From Streptomyces sp. NRRL F-5135 (GTDB lineage Bacteria; Actinomycetota; Actinomycetes; Streptomycetales; Streptomycetaceae): a stretch of 64,000 nucleotides of DNA. Of this stretch, positions 54,055 to 62,699 are shown in pieces. The stretch spans positions 1 through 64,000 of the forward strand of contig NZ_JOHR01000021.1 in the NCBI RefSeq assembly GCF_000719775.1. The letters are read 5' to 3'. The stretch's first letter is position 1. Each line of letters opens with the position of its first letter. The notes below the pieces were generated by a model, which saw only the letters and a list, made by a program, of their open reading frames with translations, was not told the DNA's origin and did not search any database. The translations under genes and the position numbers were made by a program.

Positions 54055-55040
54055 CGCGCTACCTGCTCAAACGGCTCGGCGGCGCGGCGGGCGTCCTGCT
54101 CGTGCTCTCCGTCGCCGTCTACGCCCTCTTCTACCTGGTGCCGGGCGACCCGGCCCGCCTCGCCTGCGGCGATCGCTGCTCCACACAGCAGGTCGAGCAG
54201 GTACGGGAGCGGCTCGGCCTGGAGGACTCGGTGGTCGCGCAGTACGGCGAGTTCCTGCGCGGCGTCGTCGCCGGGCGCGACTACTCCACCGGCACGGCCG
54301 TACTGCACTGCGACGCGCCCTGCCTCGGCTTCTCGTACAAGACCGATCAGCAGGTCACCCAGCTGATCCTGGAACGGGCCCCGGCCACGCTGTCGCTCGC
54401 GCTCGGCGCGATGGTGCTGTGGCTGGTCATCGGGGTGGGCACCGGCCTGCTGTCGGCGCTCCGGCGCGGCGGGATCACCGAGCGCGCGCTGACCGTGCTG
54501 ACCCTCGCCGGCACCGGCACACCGGTGTTCATCCTCGGGCTGTTGCTGCTGATGCTGGTGTGCGCGTATCTGCGCTGGCTGCCCTTCCCGTCGTACGTAC
54601 CGTTCACCGACGATCCCGAGCAGTGGGCGTGGAACCTGCTGCTGCCCTGGCTCACCCTCGGGCTCTACGAGAGCGCCAAATACGCGCGGCTGACGCGCGG
54701 TTCCACGCTGGAGACGCTGGCCGAGGACCACATCCGCACCTTCCGGGCCTACGGGGTCGGCGAGCGGGCGGTCGTCGCCCGGCACGCGCTCAGGGGCGCC
54801 GTACCGCCGGTCATCGCGCTCAGCGCGCTCGACTTCGGCACGATGATGGGCGGCGCGGTGCTGACCGAGTCGCTCTTCGGCATCCCCGGCGTCGGCAAGA
54901 CGCTGATCGACTCGGTACGCCAGGTCGACCTGCCGGTGGTGGTCGGAGTGGTGCTGGTGGTCGGCGTGGCCGTGGTCCTGGCGAACGTGGTGGCCGACCT
55001 GCTCTACGCGGCGGCCGACCGGAGGGTGGCACTGCTGTGA
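54051..55040 (+). CDS. ABC transporter permease (DppB/OppB type) with four loop cysteines
   Basis: The 329-residue protein has the DppB fold: N-terminal TM helix, a long extracytoplasmic loop, then five helices with the EAA-like loop EDHIRTFRAYGVGERAVVAR. The loop holds two Cys pairs (ACGDRCST and HCDAPC), which could form disulfides; usual DppB proteins lack these. ATG at 54051 overlaps the previous stop (ATGA). It forms the translocation channel with the upstream permease. Confidence 0.9.
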   Translation: MTRYLLKRLGGAAGVLLVLSVAVYALFYLVPGDPARLACGDRCSTQQVEQVRERLGLEDSVVAQYGEFLRGVVAGRDYSTGTAVLHCDAPCLGFSYKTDQQVTQLILERAPATLSLALGAMVLWLVIGVGTGLLSALRRGGITERALTVLTLAGTGTPVFILGLLLLMLVCAYLRWLPFPSYVPFTDDPEQWAWNLLLPWLTLGLYESAKYARLTRGSTLETLAEDHIRTFRAYGVGERAVVARHALRGAVPPVIALSALDFGTMMGGAVLTESLFGIPGVGKTLIDSVRQVDLPVVVGVVLVVGVAVVLANVVADLLYAAADRRVALL

Positions 55041-56794
55041 CGGAGCTCAACGACGCGCCGGAGCCGAACGATCCGACGGAGCCGGGCGGACCGACGCGGC
55101 CGCCCACGAACCCCGGTACGGCGGCGGAGCCCCTGGTGCGGGTGACGGACCTGACGGTCGAGTTCACCACCGACGAGGGCACGGCGCCGGTACGGGCCGT
55201 CGACCGGCTGTCCTTCACGCTGGCCGCCGGCCGGGCGCTCGCCCTGGTCGGGGAGTCCGGCAGCGGCAAGAGCACGGTCGCGAGCGCGCTGCTCGGGCTG
55301 CACCGGGGGACCGGCGCGCGCGTCGGCGGGACGGTGCGCGTGGGCGGCACGGACGTGGGCGCCGCCACCGACCGCGAACTGCGCGCCCTGCGGGGCGCGG
55401 TGGCCGCGATGGTCTTCCAGGACCCGCTGTCGTCCCTGGACCCGTACTACGCGGTCGGGGACCAGATCGCCGAGGTGTACCGGGTGCACACGGCCGCCAC
55501 CCGGCGCGCGGCCCGCGCGCGGGCGGTCGAGGTGCTGGACCGGGTGGGCATCCCGGACGCCGCGCGCCGGGCGCACGCCCGGCCGCACGAGTTCAGCGGC
55601 GGCATGCGCCAGCGCGCGCTGATCGCGATGGCCCTGGCCTGCGGACCCCGCCTGCTGATCGCCGACGAACCGACCACCGCCCTGGACGTCACGGTCCAGG
55701 CCCAGATCCTCGACCTGCTCCACGAACTGCGCCAGGAGACGGGCATGGGGCTGCTGCTGGTGACCCATGACGTCGGGGTCGCGGCGGAGAGCGTGGACGA
55801 CGTTCTGGTGATGCGGGAGGGACGGGAGGTGGAGCGCGGCCCGGTGGCGGACCTGCTGGGCGCGCCGCGCGAGACGTACACGCGGACGCTGCTGGCGGCG
55901 GTGCCCCGGGTGGACGCGCCGCTCACGCGCGGCCCGGAGCCGGCACCGGAGCCGGAGTCGGCGGGCGAGGTGCTGCTCGAAGCCGTCGACCTGCGGCGGG
56001 AGTTCCGGCGCGGCCGGCGCACCGTCACCGCCGTGGACGGCGTGTCGCTGACCGTACGGCCGGGGGAGACCCTCGGCGTCGTCGGCGAGAGCGGCAGCGG
56101 CAAGACCACCCTGGGGCGCATGCTCGTACGGCTGCTGGACCCGACCTCCGGTCGCCTGCGCTACCGGGGTACGGAGATCGGGGCGGCCTCGGAGAAGGAA
56201 CTGCGCCCCTTCCGGCGTGAGTTGCAGATGGTCTTCCAGGACCCCGCCTCCTCGCTCAACCCGAGGCGCTCCGTCGGCGAGTCCGTCGCCGACCCGCTGC
56301 GGGCCGCCGGGGCGCTGGACGAGACGCGGATCGTCCGGCGCGTACGGGAGTTGCTGGAACGGGTCGGTCTCGACCCCGACCGGTACGACCGGTATCCGCA
56401 CGAGTTCAGCGGTGGCCAGCGGCAGCGGATCGGGATCGCGCGGGCGCTCGCGGCCGAGCCCCGGCTGATCGTCTGCGACGAGCCCGTGTCCGCGCTGGAC
56501 GTGACGACACAGGCCCAGGTCACCGCCCTCCTGGCGGAGCTCCAGCGGGAACTGGGGCTCGCCCTCGTCTTCATCGCCCACGACCTCGCCGTCGTACGGC
56601 AGGTCAGCGACCGGGTCGCGGTGATGCGGGGCGGACGGATCGTGGAGCAGGGGACGGTGGCGCAGGTGTACGGGGCGCCCGCCGACCCGTACACGCGCCG
56701 GCTGCTCGCGGCGGTGCCGGTGCTCGATCCGGCGCACGCGGCGGCGCGGCGCTCGGCCCGCGGCGAACTGCCCCGGGAGATGGCCGCGGTCTGA
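55037..56794 (+). CDS. Double ABC ATPase (DppD-DppF fusion)
   Basis: The 585-residue protein contains two ATP-binding domains: first (about 35-290) with GESGSGKST, the signature FSGGMRQRA and [10 protein letters not shown], and second (about 315-570) with [24 protein letters not shown] and [10 protein letters not shown]. Both carry the C-terminal Opp/Dpp motif region ([11 protein letters not shown]). The fused form is found in actinobacteria and replaces separate DppD and DppF. The GTG overlaps the DppB stop. A strong terminator follows about 75 bases later, closing the operon. Confidence 0.93.
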   Translation: MTELNDAPEPNDPTEPGGPTRPPTNPGTAAEPLVRVTDLTVEFTTDEGTAPVRAVDRLSFTLAAGRALALVGESGSGKSTVASALLGLHRGTGARVGGTVRVGGTDVGAATDRELRALRGAVAAMVFQDPLSSLDPYYAVGDQIAEVYRVHTAATRRAARARAVEVLDRVGIPDAARRAHARPHEFSGGMRQRALIAMALACGPRLLIADEPTTALDVTVQAQILDLLHELRQETGMGLLLVTHDVGVAAESVDDVLVMREGREVERGPVADLLGAPRETYTRTLLAAVPRVDAPLTRGPEPAPEPESAGEVLLEAVDLRREFRRGRRTVTAVDGVSLTVRPGETLGVVGESGSGKTTLGRMLVRLLDPTSGRLRYRGTEIGAASEKELRPFRRELQMVFQDPASSLNPRRSVGESVADPLRAAGALDETRIVRRVRELLERVGLDPDRYDRYPHEFSGGQRQRIGIARALAAEPRLIVCDEPVSALDVTTQAQVTALLAELQRELGLALVFIAHDLAVVRQVSDRVAVMRGGRIVEQGTVAQVYGAPADPYTRRLLAAVPVLDPAHAAARRSARGELPREMAAV

Positions 56795-56868
56795 CGCCTG
56801 ATGACCTGACCGTTCCGTAGCGCGACAAACGCGCCCGGTCCGGGAAAGTTACGTGCTTTCACCCCTTC

Positions 56869-56904
56869 CGGTGGCGCGACGGACAACCGTCCGTCGCGCC
56901 ACCG
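56869..56904 (+). terminator. Terminator of the ABC operon
   Basis: A perfect 16-bp stem (56869-56884 with 56889-56904) and a 4-base loop lie 75 bases after the ATPase stop. Confidence 0.88.
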
Positions 56905-57411
56905 CTGTATCCGCATACGGTCGTCCCGCTGTTGGTCGTCGGACCAACGACGGCCGTTCACAGGGGAGATCGGGGGTGCGCGCGTGCGGACCGGACTGCT
57001 CACGGACAGTGGGTGTTCATTCTCGAAGGGTGATTCCGGGCTCCGGTGTCACCGGCTCGTGCGCGGGCTCGCGCCCGCGGGCGCTTCCCGCGGAGGCGGT
57101 GCCGCGGTGCCGCCCCCCGTGTCCGGTGGCGGTGGCGGTGGCACGGCACCGCCCGGCCCGCCGACCACCACACTTCCGCGCGGCGCCCCGGGGCCAAACG
57201 CTTCTGCGCGGTGCCCGGGAGAGCGGGGCGCCCCGGGTGGCGGGGCTGCCCGGGGCGCCCGCTCTCCCGAACGGACCACCGCGTCCGGGTCCGCCGCACC
57301 CGGGCCGCCGCGTCCGGACCCCTCGGCGTCCCCGCCGTCACCTCCGGCACCGTTCCCAGGACCCTGCGCACGCCTGAACACACCCGAAACCTGACAAGGA
57401 GAACGACACAG
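56905..57411. other. Long GC-rich leader region before the epimerase unit
   Basis: The region contains a small palindrome (GTTGGTC with GACCAAC, 56931-56948), GC-rich repeats of CGGTGG type near 57121, and the hairpin at 57217-57268. No gene of more than 40 codons with acceptable codon bias is supported. It probably holds the promoter for the downstream small ORF and epimerase. Confidence 0.5.
57217..57268 (+). terminator. Large hairpin in the leader of the epimerase genes
   Basis: Arms 57217-57237 and 57249-57268 pair over 20 bases with a single bulged G and an 11-base loop. It lies about 140 bases before the first small ORF, so it may be a terminator or attenuator. Confidence 0.65.
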
Positions 57412-57495
57412 ATGAACCCGCCCACCCCGGCACCGGCCTCCCGGCCGGCCCGCCGGCGGCTCCACGCCCGTCCGCACGGAAGGGCCGCACGATGA
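57412..57495 (+). CDS. 27-residue ORF translationally coupled to the epimerase gene
   Basis: The ORF encodes an Arg/Pro-rich peptide (MNPPTPAPASRPARRRLHAR and then PHGRAAR). It starts after AAGGAG, and its stop overlaps the ATG of the epimerase (ATGA). Its own sequence has no clear function, so it may serve to drive translation of the next gene. Confidence 0.45.
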   Translation: MNPPTPAPASRPARRRLHARPHGRAAR

Positions 57496-58496
57496 GGGTC
57501 CTCCTGCTCGGTGCCAACGGTTTCCTCGGCCGCTTCGTGGCCGACCGGCTGCTCGCCGACCCCGCCGTGCACCTCACCGCGCTCGGCCGCGGCGACGACG
57601 CCGACGTACGGTTCGACCTCGCGAGCGGCAGCCCCGGCGCGCTCACCCGGTTCCTGGACGCCGTCCACCCCGGGGTCGTCATCAACTGCGCCGGGGCCAC
57701 CCGCGGCGGCGCGCGCGACCTGACCCGGCACAACACGGTCGCCGTCGCCACCGTCTGCGAGGCGCTGCGCCGCAGCGGCTGCGGCGCCCGGCTCGTCCAG
57801 CTCGGCTGCTCCTCCGAGTACGGCCCGTCCCAGCACGGCTCCTCGACCGCCGAGGACGCCGTACCGCGCCCCGGCGGTCCGTACGGCGTCAGCAAGCTCG
57901 CCGCCTCCGAGCTCGTCCTGGGCTCCGGTCTCGACGCCCTGGTCCTGCGGGTGTTCTCGCCCGTGGGCCCCGGCACCCCCGCCGGGTCCCCGCTCGGCCG
58001 GCTCGCCGAGGCCATGCGCCGCGCCATGCAGTCGGGCGACGGGGAGCTGAAGCTGGGCGGGCTCGGCGTGCAGCGCGACTTCGTGGACGTGCGAGACGTG
58101 GCGCGCGCCGTGCACGCCGCCTCCCTCTCCGCCGCCCAGGGCATCGTCAACATCGGCAGCGGACGGGCCGTACGGCTCCGGGACGCCGCCGCCGTGCTGG
58201 CGCGCGTCGCCGGCTACGCGGGCGCCCTGCACGAGATCGACCTGCCCTCCGGCCCGCTCAGGCCCGGCCACGTGCCCGGGCACGGCCACGCGCCCGGCCA
58301 TGCCGCCATCGGCGCCCCGCGCGGAGAGTCCGTGGCGGAGCAGCTGGCGGCGGGCCCCTTCCCGTACCCCGACGGCTGCGGCGGCTGGCAGCAGGCGGAC
58401 GTCCGCACCGCCCGGGACCGGCTGGGCTGGCGGCCCCGGATCAACCTGGAGGAGTCCCTGGCCGACATCTGGATGGAGGCCGCGTGCCGCATCTGA
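57492..58496 (+). CDS. NAD-dependent epimerase/dehydratase (extended SDR)
   Basis: The 334-residue protein has the nucleotide-binding motif G7-A-N-G-x-x-G13, the extended-SDR signature YGVSK (the YxxxK catalytic pair) and a C-terminal substrate part rich in Trp and His. It should act on a nucleotide-sugar or similar substrate with NAD(P). It overlaps the next gene by 13 bases, so translation is coupled to the spherulin-like protein. The substrate is unknown, and no sugar-transferase genes are adjacent. Confidence 0.85.
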   Translation: MRVLLLGANGFLGRFVADRLLADPAVHLTALGRGDDADVRFDLASGSPGALTRFLDAVHPGVVINCAGATRGGARDLTRHNTVAVATVCEALRRSGCGARLVQLGCSSEYGPSQHGSSTAEDAVPRPGGPYGVSKLAASELVLGSGLDALVLRVFSPVGPGTPAGSPLGRLAEAMRRAMQSGDGELKLGGLGVQRDFVDVRDVARAVHAASLSAAQGIVNIGSGRAVRLRDAAAVLARVAGYAGALHEIDLPSGPLRPGHVPGHGHAPGHAAIGAPRGESVAEQLAAGPFPYPDGCGGWQQADVRTARDRLGWRPRINLEESLADIWMEAACRI

Positions 58497-59401
58497 CGAG
58501 CACGGGCGGCCGGCTCTCCGCCACGGAGGAGAGCCGGCTCGGCTTCGGCGTACCGGGATACGCGCACCCCTTGCTCGCTCCGGCCGAATGGGCCGAACTG
58601 ACCCGGCCGGGCACGCCGCTGCACTGGGCCGTCCTCAATGTGGCGGACGGCCCCGGCGCCTGCCCCGACCCGCACTGTCTGGAGGCGGTGGGCCGGCTCG
58701 CCAACGCGGGCGCGCGGGTGCTCGGACATCTGGACCTCGCGTACGGGACCCGGCCCCTGGGGGAGCTGGTCGCCGACGCGCAGCGCCATCTGGACTGGTA
58801 CCGGGTCGGCGGCTTCTACCTGGACCGCTGCCCCGCCGGGCGGGACGGGCTCGACGGGGTGCGCAGGACGGCGGAGGTGCTGACCACCCTGCGCCCGGCG
58901 AACGCGGCGCGGTGGTCGGCCGCCTTCCCGGCCGACGCGCCGGACGCGGGCCCCGCCCCGGAGGGTGCCGCGGACGCCGCCCCGGAGGCCGCCCGGGGCG
59001 CCGCGCCGAACCCGGCGGGCGCCGTGCGGCAGGTCAACGCCGTACGGCGGGCGGGGGCACGGCGGCCGTACCTCGTCCTCGGCCACGGGACCCATCCGTA
59101 CCCCGGCTACGCCGAGACCGCCGACCAGCTCGTGACCTTCTCCGGTCCCTGGGCGGACTACCGCTGGTCCCAGGCGGCCGAGTGGACCGCCGCCCATCCG
59201 CCCGAGCGCTTCGTCCACCTCGTCCACGGGATACCGCGCCACCATTTGGAAGAGGCGATGCGGATCGCCCGCTGGCAGGGCGCGGGCACGATCTTCTTCA
59301 CCGACCGTGAGGACCGGACGGGGCAGAACAGCTCATTCGAGACGCTGCCCGGCTTCTGGGACGAAATTGTCTCGCGCCTCGGACCGGGTGTCTCGGAATG
59401 A
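58484..59401 (+). CDS. Spherulation-specific family 4 protein (glycoside-hydrolase-like)
   Basis: The 305-residue protein resembles the spherulin-4 family: FGVPGYAHPLLAPAEWAEL at the N-terminus, VLGHLDLAYGTRPLGELVAD, a beta-barrel arrangement with GFYLDRCPAG, and GAGTIFFTDRED near the end. Relatives are thought to cleave galactosaminogalactan or related polysaccharides in fungi and bacteria; no secretion signal is seen here. GTG at 58484 has GGAGG 5 bases upstream. Coupling with the epimerase suggests a shared sugar pathway (inference). Confidence 0.75.
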   Translation: MPHLTSTGGRLSATEESRLGFGVPGYAHPLLAPAEWAELTRPGTPLHWAVLNVADGPGACPDPHCLEAVGRLANAGARVLGHLDLAYGTRPLGELVADAQRHLDWYRVGGFYLDRCPAGRDGLDGVRRTAEVLTTLRPANAARWSAAFPADAPDAGPAPEGAADAAPEAARGAAPNPAGAVRQVNAVRRAGARRPYLVLGHGTHPYPGYAETADQLVTFSGPWADYRWSQAAEWTAAHPPERFVHLVHGIPRHHLEEAMRIARWQGAGTIFFTDREDRTGQNSSFETLPGFWDEIVSRLGPGVSE

Positions 59402-59474
59402 GAAGGGCCGTGGCAGTGTTACAGGGAACGCACCATCCGTATTGAATGACCGACCAACCCCTGTTGAGGTCCCT

Positions 59475-60653
59475 GTGTCGCTGCCACCCCTGGTCGAGCC
59501 CGCTGCCGAGCTCACCGTCGACGAGGTCCGCAGGTACTCCCGTCATCTGATCATCCCGGACGTGGGGATGGACGGGCAGAAGCGGCTGAAGAACGCGAAA
59601 GTGCTGTGCGTGGGTGCCGGCGGGCTGGGTTCCCCGGCGCTGATGTACCTGGCCGCGGCCGGTGTCGGCACGCTCGGCATCGTGGAGTTCGACGAGGTGG
59701 ACGAGTCGAACCTCCAGCGCCAGATCATCCACAGCCAGTCCGACATCGGCCGGTCGAAGGCCGAGTCGGCGCGGGACTCGGTACTCGGCATCAACCCGTA
59801 TGTGAACGTGATCCTTCACGAGGAACGGCTCGAGGCCGAGAACGTGATGGACATCTTCGCGCAGTACGACCTGATCGTGGACGGCACGGACAACTTCGCC
59901 ACCCGCTATCTGGTCAACGACGCCTGTGTCCTGCTCAACAAGCCCTACGTCTGGGGCTCGATCTACCGCTTCGACGGCCAGGCCAGCGTCTTCTGGTCCG
60001 AGCACGGCCCCTGCTACCGCTGCCTGTACCCGGAGCCGCCGCCCCCGGGCATGGTCCCCTCCTGCGCCGAGGGCGGGGTGCTGGGCGTGCTGTGCGCGTC
60101 CATCGGCTCCATCCAGGTCACCGAGGCGATCAAGGTCCTGGCGGGCGTCGGCGAGCCGCTGGTCGGCCGGCTGATGATCTACGACGCCCTGGAGATGCAG
60201 TACCGCCAGGTCAAGGTCCGCAAGGACCCCGACTGCGCGGTCTGCGGCGAGAACCCCACGGTCACCGAGCTGATCGACTACGAGGCGTTCTGCGGCGTCG
60301 TCTCGGAGGAGGCCCAGGAGGCCGCGGCCGGATCGACGATCACGCCCAAGCAGCTCAAGGCGTGGATCGACGACCAGGAGAACATCGAGATCATCGATGT
60401 CCGGGAGCCGAACGAGTACGAGATCGTCTCGATCCCCGGCGCGAAGCTGATCCCGAAGAACGAGTTCCTGATGGGCTCGGCCCTCGGGTCGCTGCCGCAG
60501 GACAAGAAGATCGTCCTGCATTGCAAGACGGGTGTCCGCAGTGCGGAAGTCCTCGCGGTGCTCAAGTCGGCGGGCTTCGCGGACGCGGTGCACGTCGGCG
60601 GCGGTGTGATCGGCTGGGTCAACCAGATCGAGCCGGACAAGCCGGTCTACTGA
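59475..60653 (+). CDS. moeZ: MoeZ: ThiF/MoeB-type adenylyltransferase with rhodanese domain
   Basis: The 392-residue protein has an N-terminal E1-like domain (GAGGLGSPALMYLAAAGVG; SNLQRQIIHSQSDIGRSKAE) that adenylates the C-terminal glycine of ubiquitin-like sulfur carriers, zinc cysteines (CYRC and CAVCGE) and a rhodanese domain with active-site C350 (HCKTGVRS). It transfers sulfur to MoaD, CysO or ThiS type carriers for molybdopterin, cysteine or thiamine synthesis. GTG at 59475 has GAGG upstream. Confidence 0.93.
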   Translation: MSLPPLVEPAAELTVDEVRRYSRHLIIPDVGMDGQKRLKNAKVLCVGAGGLGSPALMYLAAAGVGTLGIVEFDEVDESNLQRQIIHSQSDIGRSKAESARDSVLGINPYVNVILHEERLEAENVMDIFAQYDLIVDGTDNFATRYLVNDACVLLNKPYVWGSIYRFDGQASVFWSEHGPCYRCLYPEPPPPGMVPSCAEGGVLGVLCASIGSIQVTEAIKVLAGVGEPLVGRLMIYDALEMQYRQVKVRKDPDCAVCGENPTVTELIDYEAFCGVVSEEAQEAAAGSTITPKQLKAWIDDQENIEIIDVREPNEYEIVSIPGAKLIPKNEFLMGSALGSLPQDKKIVLHCKTGVRSAEVLAVLKSAGFADAVHVGGGVIGWVNQIEPDKPVY

Positions 60654-60877
60654 CCCGGGCACCCGTCCCGGCCCGGGCACCGGCCTCCGGAACGTACGGC
60701 TGGTTGTGCCGGAGCAGTCCCCGGCACCTGACGCCGGCGGGCCGGTCCGGGGTGCGTGAGGACCCCTCATGCACCCCGACCGGCCCTGCCGTGCGTGGTG
60801 CGGAGAGTCCGGACCGGCCCCGCCGTGCGTGGTGCGAGGAGTCGGCCGCCGCGGTGCGGTGCGGTCCGGGAGGGCCG

Positions 60878-62488
60878 TCAGCGGCAGACCGTGCCCGCCG
60901 CCGGCACCTTGCCGTTCAGCAGGTAGTCGTTCACCGTCCGCTGCACGCACGGGTTTCCGCTGTCGTACGCGCCGTGGCCCTGGCCCTTGTACGTGAGCTC
61001 GACCCCCACCCCCTTGCCCAGCGCGTTCGCCATCGCCCTGGCGCCCGCGTACGGGGTGGCCGGGTCGCCGGTGTTGCCGATGACCAGGATCGGGGCCGCG
61101 CCCGGCGCGTGGACGTCCGGTGTCCTCCACTGGCCGGGCACCGGCCAGTTCGAGCAGCCCAGCAGCCCCCAGCCCAGGAAGTCCCCGAAGACGGGCGACG
61201 CGCTGCGGAACTCCGGGAGCTTCGCCCTGGTCTCGTCGAGCGTGTAACGCTCCTTGGAATCGACGCAGTTGATGGCCGCGTTGGCCGCCTGCACGTTGCT
61301 GTACTGGCCCTTCTCGTTCCGTCCGTTCATCGAGTCGGAGAGCGCCAGCAGCAGTGCGCCGTTGCCGCCGTCCGCCTCGTCGATGCCCTGCTCCAGCAGC
61401 GGCCAGAACTCCTTCGAGTACAGCGCCTGGGCCATGCCGTTGGTCGCCTGCGGCTCGGTCAGCTGACGCGCGCCGATGCCCGCGACGGGCTGTTTGTCGA
61501 GCCTCTTCTGCAACCGGGTGATGAACGACTCGACCTCCTGCGGGGTGCTGCCGGGCAGCTTGCAGGCCGAGCCGCGCGCGACGCAGTCCTTCGCGAAGTT
61601 GTCCAGCGCGAGCTGGAAGCCCTTCGTCTGGCCGAGCGAACCCTGCTCGGAGTCCTGCGTCGGGTCGACCACGGCGTCGAAGACGGCCCGGCCGACGGAC
61701 TTCGGGTACAGGTGCGCGTACACGCCGCCCAGCTCCGTACCGTACGAGATCCCGAAGTAGTGGAGCTTGTCGTCGCCCAGGACCCGGCGCATCAGCTCCA
61801 TGTCACGGGCGGCGTTCTGCGTACCGACGTAGGGCAGCTCCGGGCCCGAACGCCGCTCGCAGGCCGCGGCGTAGCTCTTGAGGCTGTTGACGTACGACGC
61901 CTCCTCGGCGGGGGTGTCGGGGGTGGAGTCCTGCGCGTAGAACGCGTCGAGCCGCTTGTTCGTCTCGCACTCCACGGGTCTGCTGCGGCCCACCCCGCGC
62001 GGGTCGAAGCTGACCAGGTCGTAGCGCGAGCGCAGCTTCTCGTAGTCGTTCGCGAAGGACGGCAGACCGGTGACGCCGGAGCCGCCGGGGCCGCCGAAGT
62101 TGAAGACGAGCGAGCCGATCCGCCTGGCCTGGTCGCGGGCCCTGGCCCGGATGAGGGCCAGACCGACCGTGTCGCCGTGCGGCTTGGCGTAGTCGAGCGG
62201 GACCTTCATCGTGGCGCACTCCCAGCTTCCGCCGCCGGGCAGCGGGGACGGCGAGGGGCCCCCGCCCTCGGCGACCGAGGGGGCCGGGCACGCCGTCCAC
62301 TCCAGCCGCTGGGACGCCAGGTCGGAGGGCGTGTCCCGGACGTTCACGTTCCCGCCGGCCGGGTTCTCGCCCGAGTCCCCGCCGCCGGAGCAGCCGGCGG
62401 CGGTCAGCAGGGCGGCGGCGGTGGCGGTGGACACGGCGGCGAGGAGGGTGCCGCGCCGGGCGGGGAAGGACGTCGGCAGGGTCGGCAT
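60878..62488 (-). CDS. Secreted lipoprotein alpha/beta-hydrolase peptidase (tripeptidyl aminopeptidase type)
   Basis: The 536-residue protein has a lipobox ending at C33 (LLTAAGC), an alpha/beta hydrolase core with GGPGGSGV (oxyanion), nucleophile in FGISYGTELGG, acid in GNTGDPATPYA and histidine in GQGHGAY, and a C-terminal cap domain (TAP-like). It should remove N-terminal peptides from extracellular substrates. ATG at 62488 is clear. Relatives are abundant in Streptomyces, and the substrate is not known. Confidence 0.9.
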   Translation of the reverse strand: MPTLPTSFPARRGTLLAAVSTATAAALLTAAGCSGGGDSGENPAGGNVNVRDTPSDLASQRLEWTACPAPSVAEGGGPSPSPLPGGGSWECATMKVPLDYAKPHGDTVGLALIRARARDQARRIGSLVFNFGGPGGSGVTGLPSFANDYEKLRSRYDLVSFDPRGVGRSRPVECETNKRLDAFYAQDSTPDTPAEEASYVNSLKSYAAACERRSGPELPYVGTQNAARDMELMRRVLGDDKLHYFGISYGTELGGVYAHLYPKSVGRAVFDAVVDPTQDSEQGSLGQTKGFQLALDNFAKDCVARGSACKLPGSTPQEVESFITRLQKRLDKQPVAGIGARQLTEPQATNGMAQALYSKEFWPLLEQGIDEADGGNGALLLALSDSMNGRNEKGQYSNVQAANAAINCVDSKERYTLDETRAKLPEFRSASPVFGDFLGWGLLGCSNWPVPGQWRTPDVHAPGAAPILVIGNTGDPATPYAGARAMANALGKGVGVELTYKGQGHGAYDSGNPCVQRTVNDYLLNGKVPAAGTVCR

Positions 62489-62641
62489 GGCCCCATCGTG
62501 CGCCCCGACGGCACACGCCGCGCGGGGCCGCGGTCCATGCGGGTGGCGCCGGGCGGCCCGGGGGCACCCCGCGCCGGCACACGTCCGGCACAGGTGCGCC
62601 GCGTGCGCCGCGAGGAGTTCGCCCGGACCGCCGCGCCGGGC

Positions 62642-62692
62642 GAACGGACCGTGCCGGTGGAACGGACCGTGCCGGTGGAACGGACCGTGCCG
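62642..62692. repeat. 18-bp tandem repeat, nearly three copies
   Basis: Identical 18-bp units begin at 62642, 62660 and 62678 in the gap between two minus-strand genes. It also fits a spurious reading frame with GTVRST units. No gene is supported. Confidence 0.85.
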
Positions 62693-62699
62693 TTCCGCG

